Of a DNA stretch of 64,000 nt, positions 1 through 8,017 are shown one piece after another. Source of the DNA: Oscillospiraceae bacterium. GTDB taxonomy: Bacteria > Bacillota > Clostridia > Oscillospirales > Acutalibacteraceae. Position 1 is the first letter of the stretch, and the number at the start of each line of letters is the position of its first letter. The stretch covers positions 1 to 64,000 of the forward strand of contig SVOG01000005.1 in NCBI GenBank assembly GCA_015066525.1, read 5' to 3'. Position numbers and translations under genes: made by a program. Below the pieces are notes generated by a model. That model saw nothing but the letters and a program-made list of their open reading frames with translations, ran no database searches and was not told where the DNA came from.

Positions 1-82
1 CGGGATTTTTGGTGCTTTTTGTCTTTTGCTCGGGGGCAGTACCGTCGTACAGCTCCCACTCGCAAAATACAAAATTCTGCAT
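1..82 (-). CDS. Possible 5' end of a protein, cut by window edge
   Basis: An ATG at 80-82 opens a minus-strand frame that runs 27 codons to the window edge without a stop, starting MQNFVFCEWELYDG. The composition looks protein-like, but there is no convincing ribosome site, and 27 codons is too short to separate it from chance. If real, it would lie downstream of radC, beyond the two hairpins at 100-167. No function can be proposed. Confidence 0.2.
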   Translation of the reverse strand, partial: MQNFVFCEWELYDGTAPEQKTKSTKNP

Positions 83-99
83 CTTTTTCAATAGTCTCA

Positions 100-139
100 C
101 AGCGTGTCGAACTTGTTTACATAGTTTTTCGACACGCTG
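100..139. repeat. 12-bp inverted repeat
   Basis: CAGCGTGTCGAA (100-111) and TTCGACACGCTG (128-139) are perfect reverse complements around a 16-nt loop. The element abuts the terminator-like hairpin at 140-167, so the radC 3' side carries two consecutive strong hairpins. It could be part of a dispersed repeat, but no second copy is visible here. Confidence 0.6.
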
Positions 140-167
140 AAGGGCTATCTCGTAAGAGATAGCCCTT
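140..167 (-). terminator. Strong hairpin after radC
   Basis: A perfect 12-bp stem (AAGGGCTATCTC, 140-151, with 156-167) closes a GTAA tetraloop 13 bp beyond the radC stop. No long U-tract follows on the minus strand, so termination may rely on the stem itself or on the adjacent hairpin. Confidence 0.6.
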
Positions 168-180
168 GTTTGTATTCTCG

Positions 181-873
181 TTAGTTGTCAAAGTATTTGG
201 CGTACCGCAGATCGCCTTTAATCGACTGTACTGTGCCGTCGCCGCCCACCACAATATGGTCGAGAAGTGCAATATTGATTTGTCTGAGAAATTGGGAGAG
301 CGAGATGGTCGCGTCGATGTCCGCTGCCGAAGGCACTGCGCTGCCGCTGGGATGATTGTGCGCCACGACCACGGAGGACGCATTATCGCGAATGACGAAT
401 TGTGCCACGTCCTTCTTGTTGAGTACGGCGCTGTTTACTTCGCCACCGGTCAGAATATGCGTGTTGATAATCGACTTGGCGTTGTCGAAGGTGACAATCA
501 GTACCGTCTCCGTTTGGTAGTCCTTGAGTTTCATCGAGGCGAAATCCATCAGTTGCTCAAAGGTGCGGTACTGCACGTCCGCCTTCTGCTGATTGAGACG
601 GCGATGCACGTCACGAAACAGCGTCAGCAAAATTGCCGAGTGCTCCTGGATGCCGTCAACCTGTATCAATTCGCTCACGTCGGCGTTCAGAACGTTCTCG
701 AGACTGCCAAAATGGTTGATGAGATTGTATGCGATTGGTTTGACATCCTTCTGCGGTATTGCGTAAAACAATATCAACTCGAGAATGTTGTGGTCGGGCA
801 TCGCGTCAAACGAGTTCTTGAGATAACTCTCCTTGACCCGCTGGCGGTGTCCTTTTCTGCTGAGATTTTCCAT
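181..873 (-). CDS. radC: RadC-family JAB/MPN-domain protein
   Basis: A 230-residue RadC-family protein. The N-terminal half is the helical UPF0758/RadC region (residues about 15-95). The C-terminal half is the JAB/MPN metalloprotease-like domain with the zinc signature HNHPSG (H172, H174) and an Asp near 185. The start at 873 is preferred over an in-frame ATG at 939 because the latter would lie inside the upstream DUF4250 gene; the chosen ATG is 4 nt beyond that gene's stop. No strong Shine-Dalgarno is seen, so it is probably translated by coupling in a synthetase-DUF4250-radC operon. Despite the name, the biochemical role of RadC is unsettled; a role in DNA repair is not well supported for the family. 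Confidence 0.92.
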   Translation of the reverse strand: MENLSRKGHRQRVKESYLKNSFDAMPDHNILELILFYAIPQKDVKPIAYNLINHFGSLENVLNADVSELIQVDGIQEHSAILLTLFRDVHRRLNQQKADVQYRTFEQLMDFASMKLKDYQTETVLIVTFDNAKSIINTHILTGGEVNSAVLNKKDVAQFVIRDNASSVVVAHNHPSGSAVPSAADIDATISLSQFLRQINIALLDHIVVGGDGTVQSIKGDLRYAKYFDN

Positions 874-877
874 AGCT

Positions 878-1054
878 TTATCTGAAACAGTTATGTTCTT
901 CGTCGTAGGTGAAGCCCGCTGCGCTGAGCAGTTCTTCAATTTCTTTTCTGTCTTCGTCCAAATCCTCGCACAGTGCGTCGAGCGATGGATAAGCGTCGCG
1001 CAGTTTCATATTCACCATACTGTACAGGATGAAGGGGTCTTTCGGTAATGCCAT
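878..1054 (-). CDS. DUF4250 small protein
   Basis: A 58-residue protein starting MALPKDPFILYSMVNMKLRD and ending GFTYDEEHNCFR. It matches the DUF4250 pattern as I know it: a PKDP-x-x-L start, then V/N-x-KLRD, then YPSLDALCEDL, then a closing FTYDEE-x-N-x-F. It starts one base after the stop of the upstream (p)ppGpp synthetase and ends 4 bases before radC, so the three are almost certainly co-transcribed and coupled. The family is acidic, soluble, found in Clostridia, and of unknown function. The arrangement hints at a link to stringent-response physiology, but nothing in the sequence proves it. Confidence 0.85.
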   Translation of the reverse strand: MALPKDPFILYSMVNMKLRDAYPSLDALCEDLDEDRKEIEELLSAAGFTYDEEHNCFR

Positions 1055-1055
1055 C

Positions 1056-2111
1056 TTAAATAAAGTTCATATTCACGAGGTGCTCCGCCTGGCGCTGTGC
1101 GCGGCGCTGGTCCTTCGTGGTAAGGTTCATAAATTTTGTAATATCGTCGAGACTGTATCCGTTGTCGAGGAGTTCCGCACGACAGAGGAAGTAGAGCGAA
1201 ATATTGCTCGAAATCCAGTTGAGCTTGTTCGTCTCGAAGGTGTGGCGCGCGAGCTTCAGCGCTTTTTCGCGGTTTTCAAAGAGCATCAGCTCGATGTCGC
1301 CGATGGTTTTCTTGCCGAGAAAATTGAGCTGCTCGATATAACTTTCGGGGCTGAACTTTCTGCGCTTTGCACCGCTCATCTGGATGAGCTCATTGGAAAA
1401 CGAGGTGATGTTTTCGTTATGCTCGAGGTATTGCTTGAGGGTGACAAGGTCGATGAGCACCTCGTTGAGCTTGCCCTGCTCGAGGAGGCGTTCGATTTCC
1501 TCGCCGTACTTGCGTATATCGTCGCGGATGCTGATGAATTGGTCGTCCGCAATTTCGAGCAGTCCGGCAACGCGTGACATCTCGCGCGTGATTTTCTTCG
1601 GTACGCCGAATTCGCTCTTGTATCCGAGGTCGTGGCTGATTTCCGCCCAGGTGTGTTGGAGGGTGGAGCGAATCTGAATTTCGAACTTTTTATTTTTCAA
1701 ATCCTTCGGGTACTTCGAATCCTTCGGAAGCGAGCATATGTAGTGCAGCGAGAGATAGCCGAACGAGTCGGGCGTGAGGCTGTTGCGCTTATTGACGGAA
1801 TTGCTCCAGTCGATGTGGAATAACCCTTCCACGAGCGATGCCACCTTGTCCACGTCGTCCGAGAAGAAACAAATGACCCTTGCCCCGAGAATATCGGTGA
1901 TGTCGTCGAGCGATTTGTACTTTTCACCTTTGAGTTCGAGCTTGCCTTCGAGGCTCTGCTCCTCTTTAATACGGTGCTCCACCGCCATAATATCAATATC
2001 CGAGTCATCGAGCGCACTCTTGAGTATGCCGCTGACAATATCCCCGAGGCGGACAAAGATGTCCCTGTCCTGTTGATACTGTTCGATAATCTCTTTATTT
2101 TTCATATCCAT
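1056..2111 (-). CDS. RelA/SpoT-domain (p)ppGpp synthetase, stand-alone
   Basis: A 351-residue GTP pyrophosphokinase of the stand-alone synthetase type (COG2357). It makes (p)ppGpp from ATP and GTP/GDP, inferred from the family. Synthetase features are present: YKSLDDITDILGARV, then GYLSLHY, then FEIQIRSTLQHTWAEISHDLGY, within roughly residues 40-190. There is no N-terminal HD hydrolase domain and no TGS/ACT tail. Residues about 200-351 are a helical extension, longer than in the smallest alarmone synthetases. The ATG at 2111 is chosen because GGATGTG lies 5 nt upstream; ATGs at 2135 and 2105 are alternatives. First gene of an operon with DUF4250 and radC; a matching HD protein lies 1.5 kb away at 3625. 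Confidence 0.88.
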   Translation of the reverse strand: MDMKNKEIIEQYQQDRDIFVRLGDIVSGILKSALDDSDIDIMAVEHRIKEEQSLEGKLELKGEKYKSLDDITDILGARVICFFSDDVDKVASLVEGLFHIDWSNSVNKRNSLTPDSFGYLSLHYICSLPKDSKYPKDLKNKKFEIQIRSTLQHTWAEISHDLGYKSEFGVPKKITREMSRVAGLLEIADDQFISIRDDIRKYGEEIERLLEQGKLNEVLIDLVTLKQYLEHNENITSFSNELIQMSGAKRRKFSPESYIEQLNFLGKKTIGDIELMLFENREKALKLARHTFETNKLNWISSNISLYFLCRAELLDNGYSLDDITKFMNLTTKDQRRAQRQAEHLVNMNFI

Positions 2112-2281
2112 TAAATCACATCCGTTATTGTACATTATATGTACTTGTCAAATAGATTATTTATATGATTTTGCCTGACCGAAAATGCCGCTGCCGGTCA
2201 ACAAACGCTTCCTATGACTATAATATTACATTATAGCATAATGTGTCGAAAAATGATATATCTTTTTGAAAATTATTTTTC

Positions 2282-2309
2282 TTTACAATAAAGCGGTTTA
2301 TGGTATAAT
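2282..2309 (+). promoter_or_regulatory. Sigma-A promoter for rubredoxin
   Basis: TTTACA (2282-2287), 16-bp spacer, TATAAT (2304-2309), 30 bp upstream of the rubredoxin start. Confidence 0.65.
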
Positions 2310-2338
2310 TGAGATATAAATAAGTGGAGGTGAAATGT

Positions 2339-2497
2339 ATGGAAAAATATGTATGCAATATCTGCGGTTATGAATATGACCCCGCAGTCGGCGCGCCCGA
2401 GCTCGGCATTGCTCCCGGAACTCCGTTTGACGAGCTTCCCGAGGATTTCGTATGTCCTCTCTGCGGCGTAGGCAAGGATAATTTCTCAGTAGTATAA
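2339..2497 (+). CDS. Rubredoxin
   Basis: A 52-residue rubredoxin, a mononuclear Fe(Cys)4 electron carrier of the cytoplasm. Both knuckles are intact: CNICG (Cys6, Cys9) and CPLCG (Cys39, Cys42), with the usual GYEYDP and aromatic core between them. The length is normal for the family. A strong AAGTGGAGGTGAA ribosome site lies just upstream. The start is the ATG at 2339 rather than the ATG three bases earlier, which is out of frame. In anaerobes rubredoxins feed electrons to oxygen- and peroxide-detoxifying enzymes; no such partner is adjacent. A terminator follows directly. Confidence 0.95.
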   Translation: MEKYVCNICGYEYDPAVGAPELGIAPGTPFDELPEDFVCPLCGVGKDNFSVV

Positions 2498-2501
2498 GAT
2501 G

Positions 2502-2530
2502 AAGCGCCCTTTTTTCGGGGCGCTTTTTTA
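2502..2530 (+). terminator. Rho-independent terminator after rubredoxin
   Basis: AAGCGCCC and GGGGCGCTT pair around a T-rich loop and are followed by TTTTT. Only about 12 bases separate it from the next start codon. Confidence 0.85.
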
Positions 2531-2542
2531 CGAGGTGATGAT

Positions 2543-3532
2543 ATGTATCAGGCAAAGGAAAACAGATATGAAAACGCACAGTTTAACTATCTCCCGAACG
2601 GACTCGCGTTGCCGAAGATTTCCGTCGGACTGTGGCAGAATTTCGGCTGCGACGCCGATTATGACGAGATTCGGGATATCATTCTCACGGCGTTTGACCG
2701 GGGCGTGACCCATTTTGACCTGGCGAATAACTACGGACCCGCGCCGGGTGACGCGGAACGCAATTTCGGCAAAATCTTTGCTGAGAATCTCCGTCCCTAC
2801 CGCGACGAGTTGATTATCTCCACAAAGGCGGGTTACGAGATGTGGGACGGTCCCTACGGCGGCAGGGGCGGCACGCGTAAATACCTGATGGCGTCGCTCG
2901 ACCAGTCGCTTAAACGTATGGGACTTGACTATGTGGATGTTTTTTACCACCACTGTATGACGCCCGAAACCCCGCTTGACGAAACGGCGCTCGCGCTCTC
3001 GGATATTGTCCGTCAGGGCAAGTCGCTCTACGCCGGAATCAGCAATTACGACGGCAAGACGATGCACCGTATGCATCACCGCTGCGAGGATTACCACGTG
3101 CCGTTTATTATTAACCAGAATCGCTATTCCATCCTCGACCGCCTTGTTGAGGAGAATGGACTGAAGGAACAGTGCAAAAAGAAGGAGAAGGGACTGATTG
3201 CTTTTTCACCGCTTGCACAGGGCAGACTTTCGGATAAGTATATGAACGGTATCCCCGAGGACTCCCGCCTCTTCGGACGCGAGGAATACCAGAAGAATAT
3301 CGGGCTTGACGCAAAGCAGCTTTCTATCATTCACGACCTCGGCGTTCTCGCGCACGAGAGGGGAGAGACCTTGTCGCAGATGGCGATTCAGTGGTTGCTT
3401 GCCAAGGGCGTGACCTCCGTGCTCGTCGGTGTGCGTACCAAGGCGCAGCTTCTCGAAAATCTCGACGCATTAGAAAAAGCGCCGCTGACCGAGACTGAAC
3501 TCGCAAAGATTGATGCGATTTGCAACCGTTAA
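2543..3532 (+). CDS. Aldo/keto reductase, YghZ/Gpr-like
   Basis: A 329-residue NADPH-dependent aldo/keto reductase, closest by pattern to the L-glyceraldehyde-3-phosphate reductase (YghZ/Gpr) group. The catalytic tetrad is visible: Asp59 (in FDLANNYGP), Tyr64, Lys95 (ISTKAGY), and His136/137 (FYHHC). The GGRGGTRKY stretch and the C-terminal VLVGVRTKAQLLENL cofactor-binding region are also typical. The ATG at 2543 has AGGTGATGAT directly upstream. It follows the rubredoxin terminator by 12 bp with no room for a separate promoter, so transcription probably depends on read-through or on a promoter inside the rubredoxin gene. The true substrate cannot be read from sequence. Confidence 0.9.
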   Translation: MYQAKENRYENAQFNYLPNGLALPKISVGLWQNFGCDADYDEIRDIILTAFDRGVTHFDLANNYGPAPGDAERNFGKIFAENLRPYRDELIISTKAGYEMWDGPYGGRGGTRKYLMASLDQSLKRMGLDYVDVFYHHCMTPETPLDETALALSDIVRQGKSLYAGISNYDGKTMHRMHHRCEDYHVPFIINQNRYSILDRLVEENGLKEQCKKKEKGLIAFSPLAQGRLSDKYMNGIPEDSRLFGREEYQKNIGLDAKQLSIIHDLGVLAHERGETLSQMAIQWLLAKGVTSVLVGVRTKAQLLENLDALEKAPLTETELAKIDAICNR

Positions 3533-3624
3533 TTTTGTGTAAAATCACGATTGACAAATCGTGATTTCATTGCGATAATATTGTTGTAATTCGTTTGTGT
3601 TCATTTTTCAGCGGAGGATTTATT

Positions 3625-4107
3625 GTGAGCGATAACGAAAGATACAATTTAGCACTTGCCTATGCGACCCGAATGCACCGCGGTCAGTACCGCATCGGCG
3701 GCGATGAGTATATTACGCATCCCGTGGCGGTGGCAGGCATCGTCCGTCAGCAGGGCTACGGCATTGACTATCAGATTACGGCGCTCTTCCACGATTTGCT
3801 CGAGGATACGGACGCGACCGAGCACGATTTGATGGTCAACGGCGGCACGGCGGAAATTGTTGAAGCGGTGCGCCTTCTGACGAAGGATGAAAACTGCGTG
3901 ATGCATGAGTATGTCGGCGCGATTCGCCGTAACAAGATGGCGTTCGTTGTGAAGAATGCCGACCGCCTCCATAACCTGCGCTGTGCCGTGTGCACGAGCG
4001 AGGAATTCAAGCGCCAGTATATCCGCGAAACGAAGGAATGGTACCTCGATTTCTCCGATGAGATTAAAGAAGCGGTCTCGCTCCTCTCCGCCAACACTGA
4101 AATGTAA
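3625..4107 (+). CDS. HD-domain (p)ppGpp hydrolase-like protein
   Basis: A 160-residue protein that is only an HD domain of the RelA/SpoT hydrolase kind, resembling small alarmone hydrolases (MESH1-like). Motifs: HRGQYR (18-23), ITHP (His32), FHD-LLEDT (His56, Asp57, Glu60, Asp61) and VKNADRLHNLR (Asp113), the metal and nucleotide residues expected of (p)ppGpp 3'-pyrophosphohydrolases. GTG at 3625 is the start because GGAGG sits 7 nt upstream (3613-3617); an upstream in-frame start lacks a ribosome site. The (p)ppGpp synthetase lies 1.5 kb away on the other strand. Hydrolysis of ppGpp is inferred; a general nucleotide hydrolase role is possible. Confidence 0.82.
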   Translation: MSDNERYNLALAYATRMHRGQYRIGGDEYITHPVAVAGIVRQQGYGIDYQITALFHDLLEDTDATEHDLMVNGGTAEIVEAVRLLTKDENCVMHEYVGAIRRNKMAFVVKNADRLHNLRCAVCTSEEFKRQYIRETKEWYLDFSDEIKEAVSLLSANTEM

Positions 4108-4111
4108 GAGT

Positions 4112-4147
4112 AAAACCGACTGAAGGAAACTTCAGTCGGTTTTTTAG
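4112..4147. terminator. Bidirectional terminator
   Basis: A perfect 14-bp stem, AAAACCGACTGAAG (4112-4125) with 4130-4143, around a GAAA tetraloop, followed by Ts on the plus strand and A-rich on the other. It separates two convergent genes. Confidence 0.92.
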
Positions 4148-4177
4148 TGGCTCTGAGAATGAATGCCACCGAGGTTC

Positions 4178-4873
4178 TTATTTGTTGAATCGGTAGCCCC
4201 GTCCCCAGACGGTGTTGATGAATTTGAACTCCTTGTCGACGGCGAAAATCTTGTCGCGGATGCGGTTGACGTGTACGGTGACCGTCGAGGTTTCGCCCAT
4301 CGAGTCGTATTTCCAGATTTTTTCAAAGAGTTCGTCCTTCGAGAAAATCCTGTCGGGCTTTTCGGCAAGACAGGTCAGAAGGTCGAATTCTTTATTCGTC
4401 ATTATGACTTCCTCGCCCTTGACATAGACGCGGCGCGCCACGGTATCAATCGTGAGCGTGCCGATTTCAATTATCTTGCTCTTTTCCTCGTGCTGCGCGG
4501 TCAGCCGCTCGTAACGGTTGATATGAGCGATAACTCTTGCGGTGAGTTCCGACGGGCTGAACGGTTTGACGATGTAGTCGTCCGCGCCGAAACCGAGCCC
4601 CTTGATTTTATCGAAATCATCCTTCTTCGCGCTGACGAGCAGAATCGGGATATTGCTCTCCTTGCGCACTCTCTTGCATATTTCGAGCCCGCTTACGCCC
4701 GGCAGCATAATGTCGAGCATAATGAGATTGTAGTTCCCCTCGAGCGCCATTTTCAGTCCTGCGGTGCCGTCCTTAGCGGCGTCCACCGTGAAGCCGTTTG
4801 CCTCGAGATAATCGGTTTCGAGTCTGAGGATGCTCTCGTCATCCTCGACGATGAGTATTTTTTTACTGCTCAT
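4178..4873 (-). CDS. OmpR/PhoB-family response regulator
   Basis: A 231-residue two-component regulator. The receiver domain (1-120) has the acidic pocket ED-D (10-12), phospho-acceptor Asp54 (IMLDIMLPG), Ser81 and Lys103 (VKPF). The C-terminal winged helix (about 132-231) has the typical MTNKEFDLLTCLAE start and TVTVHVNRIRDKI recognition helix. Its start codon lies inside the end of the sensor kinase gene (11-bp overlap), so the pair is translationally coupled. Regulated genes cannot be read from sequence; a secreted protein gene lies divergently beyond the kinase. Confidence 0.95.
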   Translation of the reverse strand: MSSKKILIVEDDESILRLETDYLEANGFTVDAAKDGTAGLKMALEGNYNLIMLDIMLPGVSGLEICKRVRKESNIPILLVSAKKDDFDKIKGLGFGADDYIVKPFSPSELTARVIAHINRYERLTAQHEEKSKIIEIGTLTIDTVARRVYVKGEEVIMTNKEFDLLTCLAEKPDRIFSKDELFEKIWKYDSMGETSTVTVHVNRIRDKIFAVDKEFKFINTVWGRGYRFNK

Positions 4874-6383
4874 AGTGTTCCTCCGTTCGTGGAAGTGAGA
4901 TTAAGATGGTCAGCCCTTTTCCTTCTCTGCCCGTTGCCCAGATTTTGCCGCCGTGCAGCTCGACAATCTGCTTCGATACGGCGAGTCCGATGCCCGAGCC
5001 TTCGCTTGTTTTCGTGCGCGCGGGGTCGGCGCGGTAGAAATTGTCAAAAATCTTTGTCAGACTTTCACCCTCGAGCCCGATGCCGTTATCGGAGAGGGTG
5101 ATGATGACGGATTTCTGATAGCTCTGCGCCGCCAGCTCAATCCTTCCCCTGATATCCTTCTTGGCATATTTAATCGAGTTTGAGACGATATTGCGGATGA
5201 CACGCTGGAATCTGTCCGTGTCGAGCATCACGCTGAAATCGTCGTCGCAGTGGTTGACATAGGAGAAATCAAAGTCGAGTTCACCAAGTTCTGCGCCGAT
5301 TTCTTCGGCACAGTCTGTTAGAAAATCGTTGATATTAATCGGTTTGAGGTCGAGTTCGATATTGCCGAGTTCGAGCCGCGACACCGTTAAGAGTTCATCG
5401 AGTAGCCGCTCCATACTGAGGGTGGAGGAGTAAATCGTCTTGAGATACAGCGCCTGCTTTTCGGGCGTATTTGCGATGCCGTCCATCAGCCCCTCAACAT
5501 ATCCCTTGACCGAGGTCAGCGGTGTTCTGAGGTCGTGCGCCACGCCTGCTATCATTTCTTTTCGCGATTCCTCGATGCTGTTTTGCCGCTTAAGCGACTG
5601 CTTGAGTCGGTCCGTCATATGGTTGAAGGATTTGACCGTCACGCCGATTTCGTTCGTGGAATCGTAGTCGATGACATAGTCGAGATTGCCGTTGGCAATT
5701 TCATTGGCGCCCGAGGATAATTCCCTGAGCGGCTTGCTGATGGTCTTGGAGGTGATGAGCGAAATAATGATAATCGCCAGAATGAATACCCCTGCAATCA
5801 GCAGCATAATGAAGCCCGTCTTGGAAAAGAGCAGATGCGTGATATTCTGCGGCGCAAATCGCTGCGAAACATCGTTTACGGTGTAGTTTTCGTTGGCGAT
5901 AATCAGCGTGTAGCGCTCGCTTTTGCGCTGGGCGTGGCTGACGATAACCATTCCGTTCTCACCGAAGAAATTGATGTTGTTTTCCGTGTTAATCGGCACG
6001 ATTGCCTCCGCCTTGGCGATGGTGTCCGCTTTGCTCGTCGTGGCGTAAAGCGGAGCGCCGTTTTTTTCGATGTAAATCACGGAGCCGAGCTTTTCGAGCG
6101 GCGTAACGAATTCGTTAATACTCTTGATTTTATGTGCTTCATTGCTGTCCGAGACTAATTCGTCCGAGATAGAGAGTACCGTCTGGCTCCACTGAATCTG
6201 ATTGAGCGTGGAGTAGGAATTCGTCGTTACCGTCGAGAAACCGAAGTACGACGCCATGACATTCTGAAATACCGGGAGTACCGCCAAGAGGATGATAACG
6301 GGCACGAGTATGCCCACCACCGCCGATAGCGTGATGCGCGTGCTGATTCTTAAATTTTTAGAACTTCTCTTTTTTGTTTTCAT
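4863..6383 (-). CDS. HAMP sensor histidine kinase
   Basis: A 506-residue membrane kinase. TM1 is about residues 20-42, an extracytoplasmic sensor of about 140 residues follows, TM2 is about 190-212, and HAMP about 212-265. The DHp helix carries the phospho-His283 (VAHDLRTPLTS). The ATPase domain has the N box (RNIVSNSIKYA, Asn402), DNGIGL (432-437) and GSGIGLAVS (462-470). All catalytic elements are intact. The sensor region matches no module I recognise. Partner of the overlapping regulator gene; the promoter region is 6384-6426. Confidence 0.95.
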   Translation of the reverse strand: MKTKKRSSKNLRISTRITLSAVVGILVPVIILLAVLPVFQNVMASYFGFSTVTTNSYSTLNQIQWSQTVLSISDELVSDSNEAHKIKSINEFVTPLEKLGSVIYIEKNGAPLYATTSKADTIAKAEAIVPINTENNINFFGENGMVIVSHAQRKSERYTLIIANENYTVNDVSQRFAPQNITHLLFSKTGFIMLLIAGVFILAIIIISLITSKTISKPLRELSSGANEIANGNLDYVIDYDSTNEIGVTVKSFNHMTDRLKQSLKRQNSIEESRKEMIAGVAHDLRTPLTSVKGYVEGLMDGIANTPEKQALYLKTIYSSTLSMERLLDELLTVSRLELGNIELDLKPININDFLTDCAEEIGAELGELDFDFSYVNHCDDDFSVMLDTDRFQRVIRNIVSNSIKYAKKDIRGRIELAAQSYQKSVIITLSDNGIGLEGESLTKIFDNFYRADPARTKTSEGSGIGLAVSKQIVELHGGKIWATGREGKGLTILISLPRTEEHYEQ

Positions 6384-6426
6384 ATCGCTATTATATCGTT
6401 TTCCGTCGGGATTGTAAATAGATTGC

Positions 6427-6455
6427 TGGACAAAATAATATATATCTGTTATAAT
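6427..6455 (+). promoter_or_regulatory. Sigma-A promoter for the secreted protein gene
   Basis: TGGACA (6427-6432), 17-bp spacer, TATAAT (6450-6455), 34 bp upstream of the GTG start at 6489. Confidence 0.65.
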
Positions 6456-6488
6456 AAAAATGGTATTTTATGAGAAGGAGGCGAGACC

Positions 6489-7697
6489 GTGAAACGAAAG
6501 AAACTGACCGCAGTATTGCTGACATTCGTGTTGATTGTGAGCGGTCTTGCTTTCGGCGCGATAGAGTCCTTCGCGCAGACGGTGACCATTACAGATTCGC
6601 TGCTGAATACGGATATTAATAAGACTGTGAGCGGTTATGACGATAATATCTGGTATGTCTATACCCCGAGTGAATCGGGTATTTACACCCTATACGGACT
6701 GAGCACCAATGTGCTTGCCACCGAGGCGTATCTCTTTTCCAAAACGGAGGACGAGGACGGCAAGAAACTGTATACCCAGCTTGCCTATTCCAACTCCAAC
6801 CCTGACTACGCGCAGTATGAGGGCTCGGCAGCACGGCAGTTCTGCCTGAAGTATCATCTGACAGCGGGCGAGACATATTACTACGCCGCGGGATGGAATA
6901 ATCCGCAGCGCACGAGCGGAACGGTCGGCGTGCGGATGATTTGCGAGTCCTATGATACGGCGACGGTGGTGCGGGTGACGCCGACGTGCGACGCGTCTCT
7001 GACCTGGTATACCGACGGCTCGTGGGAAACGGATGCCAAGGGGCAGTCGTATTATCGCTATAATATCTCGAAGATCATGCAGAATATGGTCGTGACGGTG
7101 GAGTTTGACGACGGCACCGTCCTGACTTCAAAAAAAGGCGAAACCACGGTGAACGGTTACCCGATTACCTATACCCATAAGCAGGACGAGGTGCATTGGT
7201 ACAACCGCGACAACGAGCTGTATACCGCCAATACGTTGCGGGTTTCCGTGCTCGGTGTCAGCGCTGATTACGAGGTCAATATTGCGCAGGACGCGCTCTT
7301 TAATGTAAAGGGCAGGGTGACCGATGCTTTTGACGGCGCCGTAATCGCGGGCGTAGGAATAGAAATCGGCGGCAACGTGGTCGCCACGACGGACGAAAAC
7401 GGCGTATTTCAAATTCTTTCCGCACCGGGAACGATGTCGGCGTATGTGACGGGCGGCAGTGTCGTCAGACGCGCTTTTACGCTTACGGTGGATGCGGCGA
7501 GTACATCGGGTAATGACCATACCGCCACTCCGATTGCAGTTTATAATGTGGATTATATCGACGATGATGTTGTAAACGGCAGGGACTATGCCTATATTCA
7601 GCGCAGTCTCTCGTCGGATACACAGGCGAAGGCAAAGAAGGAATTTGCCTCCTGTGTCGGATTTGCGAGCGGCGACTATCCCGCCCTCGTGTTATAG
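6489..7697 (+). CDS. Secreted multidomain protein with dockerin-like tail
   Basis: A 402-residue exported protein of unknown role. A signal peptide (1 to about 29, charged MKRKK then a hydrophobic stretch ending SFA) leads into a beta-rich region resembling pre-peptidase-type surface modules (WYVYTPSESGIYTLY). A carboxypeptidase-regulatory-like beta-sandwich lies at about 274-325 (KGRVTDAFDGAVIAGVGI... TDENGVF). The C-terminus (about 355-402) contains YIDDDVVNGRDYAYI, which resembles the first calcium-binding segment of a type I dockerin; a second segment is weak or absent. The GTG start has AAGGAGG 7 nt upstream. The PqqD-like gene begins 12 bp after its stop, so the two probably share a transcript. 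Confidence 0.85.
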   Translation: MKRKKLTAVLLTFVLIVSGLAFGAIESFAQTVTITDSLLNTDINKTVSGYDDNIWYVYTPSESGIYTLYGLSTNVLATEAYLFSKTEDEDGKKLYTQLAYSNSNPDYAQYEGSAARQFCLKYHLTAGETYYYAAGWNNPQRTSGTVGVRMICESYDTATVVRVTPTCDASLTWYTDGSWETDAKGQSYYRYNISKIMQNMVVTVEFDDGTVLTSKKGETTVNGYPITYTHKQDEVHWYNRDNELYTANTLRVSVLGVSADYEVNIAQDALFNVKGRVTDAFDGAVIAGVGIEIGGNVVATTDENGVFQILSAPGTMSAYVTGGSVVRRAFTLTVDAASTSGNDHTATPIAVYNVDYIDDDVVNGRDYAYIQRSLSSDTQAKAKKEFASCVGFASGDYPALVL

Positions 7698-7709
7698 AAA
7701 GGATTTGAT

Positions 7710-7973
7710 ATGAAGATTAAACAAGGCTTTGCCAAGCGGAATATCGCAGGCTCGAATATTGTCGTACCCGTGGGGAAGAATTCGCTGGAATTTAACGCGA
7801 TGATTACGCTGAATGATACCGGCTCATTTTTGTGGGACGCATTTCAGAAGGACATCACCGTTGACGACGCGGTGGCACTCATTACGGCGGAGTACGATGT
7901 CGCACCCGAGAGGGCAAGAGAGGATATCGAAAAGTTTGTCGCCCTGCTTCGGGATAACAATTTATTTGAATAA
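7710..7973 (+). CDS. PqqD-family peptide-binding protein (orphan)
   Basis: An 87-residue PqqD-like winged-helix protein. In known systems this fold is a RiPP recognition element that holds the leader of a precursor peptide for a modifying enzyme. Typical features: a beta start (FAKRNIAGSNIVVPVG), MITLNDTGSFLWDAFQ, then a helical half with DDAVALITAEYDV and a final FVALLRDNNLFE. AAAGGATTTGAT precedes the ATG. No radical SAM, YcaO, cyclase or transporter gene is adjacent, so it is an orphan. It follows the secreted protein gene by 12 bp and ends at a terminator. It may act on a precursor encoded elsewhere, or have another role. Confidence 0.85.
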   Translation: MKIKQGFAKRNIAGSNIVVPVGKNSLEFNAMITLNDTGSFLWDAFQKDITVDDAVALITAEYDVAPERAREDIEKFVALLRDNNLFE

Positions 7974-7989
7974 CCTGTATTGTACAGAA

Positions 7990-8014
7990 AAAAGCGGTCA
8001 AAACGACCGCTTTT
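7990..8014 (+). terminator. Terminator after the PqqD-like gene
   Basis: A 10-bp stem, AAAAGCGGTC (7990-7999) with GACCGCTTTT (8005-8014). Confidence 0.85.
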
Positions 8015-8017
8015 CTA

